DNA of 35,436 nucleotides from SIAJ01 sp036266155 (GTDB taxonomy: Bacteria > Planctomycetota > Planctomycetia > Gemmatales > Gemmataceae): positions 1 through 35,436 of the forward strand of contig DATANR010000151.1 of NCBI GenBank assembly GCA_036266155.1. Direction: 5' to 3'. Positions within the stretch are counted from its first letter, which is position 1; the number at the start of each line of letters is the position of its first letter. The notes under the pieces are model-generated. The model was not told the DNA's origin, did no database searches, and saw only the letters and a program-made list of their open reading frames with translations. The position numbers and the translations under genes were made by a program. Below are positions 23,612-30,934 of this stretch, piece by piece.

Positions 23612-25843
23612 GTCAGGCAATTTCTTGAAGATCGCTTCGAATCGATCGGCCACTTGCTTGAAGACTTCCAAGATCGCCGGATCGAATTGTCCGGGCGCGT
23701 TATGCGTGATGATTTGCACCGCAGCCATGTGCGGCAGGGCGGGCTTATAGAGCCGTCGACAGCGGAGGGCGTCGTACACGTCGGCGACGGCCACGAGGCG
23801 CGCCGCCAGAGGAATCGCATCACCCGTCAGTCGATCCGGGTAACCCGTGCCATCGTGCCGCTCGTGATGGTGACGGGCGACATCGCCGGCCATGTGTAGG
23901 AAAGCCTGCCCGAGGCCGGTCGCACAGGTCACCTGACTGAGGGCTTCGGCCGCGATGACCGTGTGGGTCTCCATGATGATCCGCTCTTCCGTGGAGAGCG
24001 GGCCCACCTTTAACAGCACATGATCAGGCATGGCGATTCGGCCGATGTCGTGCAGGGGCGCACAGCATTCGAGGAGATCGATGAACGCGCAATCGATGGC
24101 GTCGGCGAAGTTCGGATGACCGGCCGCTGCCTCGGCCAGCGTGCGACAGTATTGTTGCATCCGGACCGGGTGCCCGGTACCGCGACCCTCGCGTTGCTCG
24201 ATCATTCGCGCCAGCGCCAGCACCAGCGCGTTGCGGACGGACTCGGCATCGGCGGCTTGATTGCGCAAGTCGCGTTCCAGGTCCTGATTGTCCGTCGCCA
24301 ATTGACGATTAAGTAGCGCCGCCTGGTCCTGCGCTACCTTGAGGCGCAACAGATTCTGCACGCGGGCCACGAGTTGCGTAATGCTAAATGGCTTGGTCAG
24401 GAAGTCGTCGGCCCCGCGCTGCATCATGTCGCTCATCTCCTCCGGCGTCGTATGACCGGAGAACATGAGCACCTTCAAATTCGGGTCCTTGCCCATCTGC
24501 CGAAGGTGATTGAGCACTTCGACGCCGTTCATGTCCGGCATCGCCACGTCGAGCAGCACGAGGTCGAATCCCCCGGAACCGGCCAGGGCCAGGCCGCGCG
24601 TTCCGTTCGCGGCGGCTTCGACGACCACGCCCTCCGCCTCCAGCAATTGCCGACACAACTCGCGCACCGAGCTTTCGTCGTCCACGACCAATACGCGGAA
24701 CTGACCGGAGGGGAGCCCGGCCTCAGGCAATTGGCAAACCCCCGGCAGCGCTTCCGGATTTTCAAACACGTCCGCGACCGGCAAGGCGCTAAAGCGCTGA
24801 TAATCCCCGGTGCCCGTCCGCACGAACGGCAGCAGCGCCTGCATCGTCGCGGAGGGATCGGCATAACGATCCTCTGGGTTAACCGCCATCATCTTGGCGA
24901 CGACGGCGTCGAGTTCGGCGGGCAACCGAGCGTCAATCTCGCGCATGGACGGCACCGGCGAATTGAGCCGGCGCGTCAGGGCTTCGACGGGGTTGCCGTG
25001 AAAGGGAAACGGCACTTGCCCGGTCAGGCACCAGTACAGTACCCCCCCGAGGCCGAAGATGTCGGCACGAATGTCGACGGTGCTGGCATCGCGTGCCTGC
25101 TCGGGCGCCATGTAGTCGATCGTGCCAAGAATCGTCCCTGGCACGGTCATGCGGTGGCCAAAGTGCCGCGTCAATCCGAAATCGAGCAGCTTGGCCTGAT
25201 CTTCGCCGGTCAACATGATGTTCGACGGCTTGATGTCGCGATGGACGAGGCCGTATTTGTGTGTTTCACTGAGTGCGCTGGCGACCTGATAGGCAATCGC
25301 GCACGCTCGCTCCGGGCTCATGGGGCCATGTTCGAGGACAACCTGTTCGAGATCGTGACCGGAGACATATTCCATGACGAGATAGCGGAGGATCGTGCCG
25401 TCCTCCTCGTGAATCATGCGGCCGGCATCGGTCGCTGCGACGATGTTCGGGTGGCGCAACCGGGCCACGATGCGCATTTCCGAAAAGAAACGCGACTCGA
25501 GGGCGGAATCTTCCTTGGTAGACGGCGGCAGGACTTTGACGGCCACATGGTGGCGCAGGTCCGAATGCTCGGCCTTGAAAACCACGGCCATGCCGCCGGC
25601 GCCGAGGCGCTCGAGAATACGATAACTGCCCAACAGCAGGCCAAAGGTCGTGCCGGCCTGGATTCGCGCCGCCTGGTATTCCGTCAAGAGCCCATGCGAC
25701 ACCAGTTGATCGAGCGCCTTCGAGTCTTCCTTGCATTCCACAATTCGCCGTTGGACGCGCTGAGGCAAGGCTTCCCAATCCTCGGCGAGCAAGAACGATT
25801 GCTTCAGGAGATTGTCGATGAGTCGCTTGCACGGCGACTCCAT
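23609..25843 (-). CDS. Ser/Thr protein kinase - receiver - HD-GYP fusion
   Basis: A 744-residue cytoplasmic signalling protein without membrane segments. Residues about 74-340 are a Hanks-type kinase: 'LGAGGMA' loop, Lys103 in 'AVKV', 'HRDIKPSN' at 201-208, 'DFG' at 221-223, 'APEQAR'. About 383-500 is a response-regulator receiver: acidic pocket 'DDE' 388-390, phosphoacceptor Asp432, Lys484. About 530-735 is an HD-GYP domain: 'HDIGRIAMPD' with His598-Asp599, 'HHERHDGTGYP' with GYP at 667-669, which hydrolyses cyclic di-GMP. One chain thus joins Ser/Thr phosphorylation, two-component input and c-di-GMP turnover. I chose ATG 25843 (GGGGGA 6-7 nt upstream); ATG 25909 or TTG 25960 would add 22 or 39 residues. 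No histidine kinase is adjacent. Confidence 0.92.
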   Translation of the reverse strand: MESPCKRLIDNLLKQSFLLAEDWEALPQRVQRRIVECKEDSKALDQLVSHGLLTEYQAARIQAGTTFGLLLGSYRILERLGAGGMAVVFKAEHSDLRHHVAVKVLPPSTKEDSALESRFFSEMRIVARLRHPNIVAATDAGRMIHEEDGTILRYLVMEYVSGHDLEQVVLEHGPMSPERACAIAYQVASALSETHKYGLVHRDIKPSNIMLTGEDQAKLLDFGLTRHFGHRMTVPGTILGTIDYMAPEQARDASTVDIRADIFGLGGVLYWCLTGQVPFPFHGNPVEALTRRLNSPVPSMREIDARLPAELDAVVAKMMAVNPEDRYADPSATMQALLPFVRTGTGDYQRFSALPVADVFENPEALPGVCQLPEAGLPSGQFRVLVVDDESSVRELCRQLLEAEGVVVEAAANGTRGLALAGSGGFDLVLLDVAMPDMNGVEVLNHLRQMGKDPNLKVLMFSGHTTPEEMSDMMQRGADDFLTKPFSITQLVARVQNLLRLKVAQDQAALLNRQLATDNQDLERDLRNQAADAESVRNALVLALARMIEQREGRGTGHPVRMQQYCRTLAEAAAGHPNFADAIDCAFIDLLECCAPLHDIGRIAMPDHVLLKVGPLSTEERIIMETHTVIAAEALSQVTCATGLGQAFLHMAGDVARHHHERHDGTGYPDRLTGDAIPLAARLVAVADVYDALRCRRLYKPALPHMAAVQIITHNAPGQFDPAILEVFKQVADRFEAIFKKLPD

Positions 25844-26220
25844 CAATGTTCCCCCGTGCGTCGAGAGAATGATGGTGTTGCTGAGGTCCGAGAGATCGTG
25901 CTTCATCATGAACGAAACCCAGGGCGCGGGGACGGGCAGTTGGCGAGGCGGGCCATTCAATGGTCACGCCTAAAGATTGGCTGATTTTTTGATGTCGCGG
26001 GCCAAACGCTGAAACAAACCTGTCTGGAATTCAGGCCACATGTGAGGGGACGGCAAAACTTTGAACCGATTTTGATCAAGGACGAGATTTGAGGTCTTCC
26101 GCTGAACCGTGGCGAACCAAAAAGGCATTCCGGGGCGTCCCTGTTCGCAACCCAAGGCGTCCCACACAATTGAAGAGTGGAGCAAACCGCCCGCCGCCCG
26201 TCGCCCACCGACAGGACCTC
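25844..26220. other. Intergenic region between divergent kinase and leuS
   Basis: Part of it (to 25909 or 25960) may belong to the kinase if an earlier start is used. Open frames on both strands here show no family resemblance. It should contain the promoters of both divergent genes; I see no clear hexamers, only an isolated run of six T near 25986. Confidence 0.4.
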
Positions 26221-28824
26221 ATGCCGCACTACACGCCGCGCGCCATTGAACCCAAGTGGCAACAATTCTGGGAATCGAAGAAGACCTTCCGCTGCCCCGA
26301 TCCCGGCGACCCCACCGTCGCCGGCAAGCCGAAGGCTTACGTCCTCGACATGTTCCCCTATCCGAGCGGGTCCGGCCTGCACGTCGGACATCCCGAAGGC
26401 TATACGGCCACAGACATCCTCTGCCGCTTCCGCCGGATGAACGGCTTTCACGTCCTGCACCCGATGGGCTGGGACGCCTTCGGCCTTCCCGCGGAACAAC
26501 ATGCGATCGCTACCGGCGAGCATCCGCGGGTCAACACGCTCACGAACATCAACAACTTCCGCCGGCAGATCAAGTCACTCGGCTTCAGCTACGACTGGGA
26601 TCGCGAAGTCGACACCACCGACCCCGATTATGTGAAGTGGACGCAGTGGATCTTTCTGCAACTCTTCGACACGTGGTACGACGTCGAAACGAACAAGGGC
26701 CGGCCGATCAGCGAACTGCCGATCCCGCACAACGTCCAGTTGATGGGCCCGGACGCGATCCAGATGTTTCAGGACGAACGTCGGCTCGCCTATCAGGCCG
26801 AAGTGCCGGTCAACTGGTGCCCGGAGTTGGGCACGGTGCTCGCCAACGAAGAGGTCATTGACGGGAAATCCGAACGCGGCGGCCACCCGGTCGAGCGCCG
26901 GCCTCTGCGTCAATGGATGCTGCGCATCACCGCCTATGCCGAACGCCTGTTGAGCGACCTTGAGCCGCTCGATTGGACCGAAGCAATCAAGGCGATGCAG
27001 CGGAATTGGATTGGGAAGAGTGTGGGTGCGGAGGTGGATTTTGCGGTGGCCGCTACGCCGCAAGCGGCGATTCGGGTTTTCACCACGCGGCCGGATACGC
27101 TCTACGGCGCGACCTACATGGTCCTATCGCCGGAGCACTCGCTCGTAAACCAAATCACGACGCCCGACCAGGCGGCGGCCGTGAAGACCTATCAAGAACA
27201 AGCCGCGCGCAAGAGTGACTTCGACCGCACCGAGGTCGCCAAGACCAAGACTGGCGTGTTCCTGGGCGCATACGCCATAAACCCTGTGAACAACGAACGC
27301 ATTCCCATCTGGATCGCCGACTACGTGCTCGCGACCTACGGTACGGGCGCGATCATGGCGGTCCCCGGCCACGACGAGCGCGACTTCGCGTTTGCCAAGC
27401 AATTCGGCCTGCCGATCGTGACCGTGGTCACGCCGAATGGCGAGTGGTTGAAGAAGACCAAGTCCACCGTCGACAACTTGCGTGAGGCCTACGTCGACGA
27501 CGGCGTCGCCATGAACTCCGGCAGCTTGAATGGACTCGCCACGGAAGCGGCGAAAGCCAAAATCATCGGCGAACTGGAAGCGCGCGGCATCGGCACCAAG
27601 CGCATCAACTACAAACTCCGCGACTGGCTCTTCAGCCGGCAGCGCTACTGGGGCGAGCCGTTCCCGATCCTCCACGAAGTCGACGAAGCCGGCCAGCGCA
27701 CCGGCGTGATGCGGCCGCTCACCACAAACGACTTACCGCTGCGTCTGCCGGAATTGGAAGACTTCAAACCCACCGGCAGCCCGGAAAGCCCGCTCGTCAA
27801 GGCGACCGATTGGGTGAACGTGACGCTCGACGGCAAGAAGTATCGCCGCGAAACCAACACAATGCCGCAATGGGCCGGTTCGTGCTGGTATTACCTCCGT
27901 TATCTCGATCCCAAGAACGCGAACGCCTTCTGCGCCCGCGACAAGGCCGACTACTGGCTGCCCGTCGACCTCTACGTTGGCGGCGCCGAGCACGCGGTGC
28001 TGCACCTGCTCTACTCCCGCTTCTGGCACAAGGTGCTCTTCGACCGCGGCCACGTGCCGAGCCCCGAGCCTTTTCAGCGGCTCGTGAACCAGGGCATGAT
28101 CCTCGGCGAGAACAACGAAAAAATGTCGAAGTCGCGCGGCAACGTTATCAACCCCGATGATGTGGTGCGCGACTACGGGGCCGATAGCCTGCGCCTCTAC
28201 GAGATGTTCATGGGCCCGTTGGAGGCAATGAAGCCATGGAACATGCGCGGCGTCGAAGGCGTCTCGCGCTTCCTGAGCCGAGTCTGGCGCCTCATCGTCG
28301 ATGAAGCCGCTGAAACGCCGGCGCGAAACGTAAACGTTCGGGAAGTGGAACCCGACGCCGAGACGGTGAAACTCCTGCACAAAACAATCCGGAAAGTGAC
28401 CGACGACACCGAGGGCCTCCGCTGCAACACCGCCATCGCGGCGATGATGGAGTTCACTAACCACCTCACCGCGAAGGTTGAATTGCGGCCGGTGAAGGTG
28501 CTCGAGCCCTTCGTGCTGCTGCTCGCCCCGTATGCTCCGCATGTCGCCGAGGAACTGTGGCAAGTGCTCGGCCACACGACGACACTTGCCTGCGAACCGT
28601 GGCCGCAGTTTGACCCGGCCTTGGTGCTCGACGACGAGGTTGAAATCCCCATTCAGATCAATGGCAAGGTGAAAGCGAAGGTGCTCGTGCCCGCCGATGC
28701 CGACGCGGCGACACTGGAGAAACTCGCGGTTGCTGACCCGAAGGTTCAGGATTTGATCGCGGGCAAGACCGTCCGCAAGGTCATCGCCAAGCCGAAGCAG
28801 ATGGTCAGCATCGTCATCGGCTAA
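26221..28824 (+). CDS. leuS: Leucyl-tRNA synthetase
   Basis: An 867-residue class I aminoacyl-tRNA synthetase that charges tRNA-Leu. The HIGH motif appears as 'HVGH' (54-57) in 'PYPSGSGLHVGHPEGYT', and KMSKS near residue 634 in 'NEKMSKSRGNVINPDD'. Between them is the CP1 editing domain ('VFTTRPDTLYGATY', 'YGTGAIMAVPGHDERDF', the proofreading T-rich and GHD motifs). The C-terminal anticodon-binding and tail domains follow ('LAPYAPHVAEELWQVLG', 'IQINGKVKAKVLVP'). Length is usual for bacterial LeuS. AGGA 6 nt before ATG 26221 sets the start. Residues 278-283 at the entry of the editing domain are encoded by a copy of the palindromic repeat. Confidence 0.97.
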   Translation: MPHYTPRAIEPKWQQFWESKKTFRCPDPGDPTVAGKPKAYVLDMFPYPSGSGLHVGHPEGYTATDILCRFRRMNGFHVLHPMGWDAFGLPAEQHAIATGEHPRVNTLTNINNFRRQIKSLGFSYDWDREVDTTDPDYVKWTQWIFLQLFDTWYDVETNKGRPISELPIPHNVQLMGPDAIQMFQDERRLAYQAEVPVNWCPELGTVLANEEVIDGKSERGGHPVERRPLRQWMLRITAYAERLLSDLEPLDWTEAIKAMQRNWIGKSVGAEVDFAVAATPQAAIRVFTTRPDTLYGATYMVLSPEHSLVNQITTPDQAAAVKTYQEQAARKSDFDRTEVAKTKTGVFLGAYAINPVNNERIPIWIADYVLATYGTGAIMAVPGHDERDFAFAKQFGLPIVTVVTPNGEWLKKTKSTVDNLREAYVDDGVAMNSGSLNGLATEAAKAKIIGELEARGIGTKRINYKLRDWLFSRQRYWGEPFPILHEVDEAGQRTGVMRPLTTNDLPLRLPELEDFKPTGSPESPLVKATDWVNVTLDGKKYRRETNTMPQWAGSCWYYLRYLDPKNANAFCARDKADYWLPVDLYVGGAEHAVLHLLYSRFWHKVLFDRGHVPSPEPFQRLVNQGMILGENNEKMSKSRGNVINPDDVVRDYGADSLRLYEMFMGPLEAMKPWNMRGVEGVSRFLSRVWRLIVDEAAETPARNVNVREVEPDAETVKLLHKTIRKVTDDTEGLRCNTAIAAMMEFTNHLTAKVELRPVKVLEPFVLLLAPYAPHVAEELWQVLGHTTTLACEPWPQFDPALVLDDEVEIPIQINGKVKAKVLVPADADAATLEKLAVADPKVQDLIAGKTVRKVIAKPKQMVSIVIG
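27052..27067. repeat. Palindromic repeat copy inside leuS
   Basis: GCTACGCCGCAAGCGG, identical to the intergenic copies, read in frame as Ala-Thr-Pro-Gln-Ala-(Ala) at residues 278-283 of LeuS, just before the 'IRVFTTRPDT' strand. Confidence 0.75.
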
Positions 28825-28829
28825 GAATT

Positions 28830-28860
28830 GAAACCACGAAAATTACGAAAGGCACGAAAA
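28830..28860 (+). repeat. 31-bp CACGAAA repeat, inverted copy
   Basis: It starts GAAACCACGAAA six nt after the leuS stop and has three spaced ACGAAA words. It is about 25/31 identical to the reverse complement of the copy at 28914. Between the two lies a hairpin with ATTCA/TGAAT and AGAAGA/TCTTCT stems. Confidence 0.7.
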
Positions 28861-28913
28861 AAGACCATTCAGAAGACGATTCATGCTTGAATGCTCTTCT
28901 GACTTGTATTCTG

Positions 28914-28944
28914 CTTTCGTGTGTTTCGTGTCTTTCGTGGTTTC
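28914..28944 (-). repeat. 31-bp CACGAAA repeat, copy upstream of GxxExxY gene
   Basis: It ends TCTTTCGTGGTTTC and directly abuts the AAGG ribosome-binding site of the GxxExxY gene. It is nearly identical to the copy at 29376, differing at a few internal positions. Confidence 0.75.
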
Positions 28945-28955
28945 AAGGTGTTGCC

Positions 28956-29333
28956 ATGGCCGAAATCCTTTTCAAGGACGAGAGCTATCGGATCATGGGA
29001 GCTTGCTTTGAGGTCTACAAGGAAAAGGGGTGCGGGTTCGTCGAGCCGGTTTACCAGGAATGTTTGGCGATCGAATTTCAAATCCAAGGCATCCCGTTCA
29101 GTTCGCAAGTTGCGTTAGGCCGTTCGTACAAGGGTCGCCGCCTCGAACAGACTTATAAGCCGGACTTCATTGTGTTCGATCAGATCATCGTTGAACTCAA
29201 AGCCGTCTCTGGACTCGACGATGTCTTTCGCGCCCAAGTCCACAATTACTTGAAAGCAACCGGACTTCGCCACGGCTTGCTGGTCGACTTCGGTCGCCAT
29301 CCAAAACTTGAGTACGAGCGGATTGTCCGGTAA
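28956..29333 (+). CDS. GxxExxY protein (PD-(D/E)XK nuclease-like)
   Basis: A 125-residue protein of the GxxExxY family. The naming motif is 'GFVEPVY' near residue 29; 'KPDFIVFDQIIVELKAV' near residues 68-84 supplies the D...E-x-K signature of PD-(D/E)XK nucleases; the end 'YLKATGLRHGLLVDFG' is also typical. The cellular role of the family is not established; nuclease activity is inferred from the fold. ATG 28956 follows AAGG with 7 nt spacing; a start at 28887 would run through the repeat. The gene lies exactly between two direct copies of a 31-bp repeat, which suggests a small mobile cassette. Confidence 0.9.
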   Translation: MAEILFKDESYRIMGACFEVYKEKGCGFVEPVYQECLAIEFQIQGIPFSSQVALGRSYKGRRLEQTYKPDFIVFDQIIVELKAVSGLDDVFRAQVHNYLKATGLRHGLLVDFGRHPKLEYERIVR

Positions 29334-29375
29334 GACAAACTTCACCCCATCTGGTCGGGTTTGATTGGTTTTCCA

Positions 29376-29406
29376 TTTTCGTGCTTTTCGTGTCTTTCGT
29401 GGTTTC
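29376..29406 (-). repeat. 31-bp CACGAAA repeat, copy downstream of GxxExxY gene
   Basis: It reads TTTTCGTGCTTTTCG, then TGTCTTTCGTGGTTTC, in the same orientation as the copy at 28914. It ends 18 nt before the ATG of the next gene. Confidence 0.75.
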
Positions 29407-29424
29407 CTCATCTGGAGCCTCTCC

Positions 29425-30795
29425 ATGAATCGCCGCGACTTTCTATCGTCGTCCGCTCTCACCGGCCTCGCTACGGCCGGCATCTATGCTGCCGATCCGC
29501 CGAGCAAGCCGCTCCGTGTCGGGCTCATCGGCTGCGGCTGGTATGGCAAGTGTTCGCTCTTCCGCTTGTTGCAAGTGGCTAACGTCGAGGTCGTCGCTCT
29601 GTGTGACGTCGACAAGAAGATGCTTGCCGAGGCCGTGCAGATGATCGGCGAGCGCACCGGCGGCAAAGCCAAGCCGAAGACGTTTGCCGACTACCGCGAG
29701 ATGCTCAAGAACGAGCAGTTCGACATTGTCCAGGTCGAGACGCCCGACCACTGGCATGCGCTGCCGATGATCGCCGCCGTCGAGGCCGGGGCCGATGTCT
29801 GGGTGCAGAAGCCGATCAGCGTCGACGTGGTCGAAGGCCAAGCGATGGTCGCCGCCGCTCGCAAGCACAAGAAGATCGTGCAGGTCGTGACCCAGCGGCG
29901 CAGCACGCCGCATCTGGCCGAAGCGAAGGACCGCGTCATCAAGGAAGGCAAGCTCGGAAAGATTGGCCTCGTCGAGATCTGCTGCTACTACCACATGCGC
30001 TCGAACGATAGCCCGCCCGTGAAGAAGGTGCCCGAGTTCTTCGACTACGAGATGTGGACCGGCCCCGCCCCCCTGCGGCCGTACGACGCGCCGCCGTACA
30101 AGGACCTCGGCAACGCACCGCTGCCGCATCGCCGTTGGTGGCGAGCCTTCAACGAATACGGCAACGGCATCGTCGGCGACATGTGCATCCACATGCTCGA
30201 CATGGTGCGCTGGATGCTCGACCTCGGCTGGCCCAAGCGCATTAGCTCGACCGGCGGCATCCTCGTGCAGACCGAAGCGACGTCAAATATCTCGGACACG
30301 CAGCAAGCGACGTTCGACTTTGGCCACCTGCCCGTGGTCTGGACGCACCGTACGTGGGGCGAGTCGCCGGACCCCGAGTATCCGTGGGCCGCGTTCTTCT
30401 ACGGCGACAAGGGCACGCTCAAGGCGAGCGTGAACAAGTATGAGTTTTTCCCGTTCGGCCAGAAGAAGGCGACGCTGAGCGGCACGCCGTTGATGGAAGA
30501 GGACAAGTATCCGGAAGACAAAACCGAGCGCGACCTGGAGCGCCACGTCGCGTCGGCGATCCGCCGGCACTGGCTGAACTTCCTGAAGGCCCGCGAGGAC
30601 CGCTCGAAGCCGATATCGGATATCGAGGAGGGCCACATCACGACGGCAAGCTGCATCCTCGCGAATATCTCGATGGGGCTCGGTCGATCATTGACGTGGG
30701 ATGCCGGTAAACACCAGGTCATCGGCGACGAGGCGGCGAACAAGCTCTTGAGGCGGGAGTACCGCAAGCCGTGGGTGCATCCGGAGCCGGTGTAG
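29425..30795 (+). CDS. Tat-exported Gfo/Idh/MocA family oxidoreductase
   Basis: A 456-residue paralogue of the protein at 6798. The Tat signal is 'NRRDFLSSSALTGLATAG'. The Rossmann motif is 'VGLIGCGWYGKCS' near residue 32, then 'DIVQVETPDHWHALP', 'ADVWVQKPISVD' with the conserved Lys, 'RRWWRAFNEYGNGIVGDMCI' and 'HMLDMVRWML' with the probable catalytic His. The C-terminus ('HWLNFLKAREDRSKPISDIE', 'EGHITTASCILANISM') follows the planctomycete/Bacteroidetes subgroup. GGAG lies 7 nt before ATG 29425. The substrate, probably a sugar derivative, is not determinable. No sugar-metabolism neighbour is present. Confidence 0.9.
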   Translation: MNRRDFLSSSALTGLATAGIYAADPPSKPLRVGLIGCGWYGKCSLFRLLQVANVEVVALCDVDKKMLAEAVQMIGERTGGKAKPKTFADYREMLKNEQFDIVQVETPDHWHALPMIAAVEAGADVWVQKPISVDVVEGQAMVAAARKHKKIVQVVTQRRSTPHLAEAKDRVIKEGKLGKIGLVEICCYYHMRSNDSPPVKKVPEFFDYEMWTGPAPLRPYDAPPYKDLGNAPLPHRRWWRAFNEYGNGIVGDMCIHMLDMVRWMLDLGWPKRISSTGGILVQTEATSNISDTQQATFDFGHLPVVWTHRTWGESPDPEYPWAAFFYGDKGTLKASVNKYEFFPFGQKKATLSGTPLMEEDKYPEDKTERDLERHVASAIRRHWLNFLKAREDRSKPISDIEEGHITTASCILANISMGLGRSLTWDAGKHQVIGDEAANKLLRREYRKPWVHPEPV

Positions 30796-30872
30796 ATGGA
30801 ATGCGATGCGATGCAATGCAGAGCAGGCGTGGTTGGGGGGTAAGGGCCGATGCCGCCCATCATCACAGCGGC

Positions 30873-30909
30873 GTGAGCCGCCCGATGCTGCTAGCATCGG
30901 GCGGCTCAC
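30873..30909. repeat. Perfect 17-bp short-loop hairpin
   Basis: GTGAGCCGCCCGATGCT (30873-30889), loop GCT, and its exact reverse complement (30893-30909). It lies between the convergent oxidoreductase and LysM genes and may end both transcripts; no T tract, so it may also be a dispersed palindrome. Confidence 0.75.
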
Positions 30910-30934
30910 CCCGTTCACCTTGGCACTTCCTGAA

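Noticed and set aside
24374..25984. 536-residue open frame on the plus strand
   Set aside because: Antisense to the kinase/HD-GYP gene, whose motifs are unmistakable.
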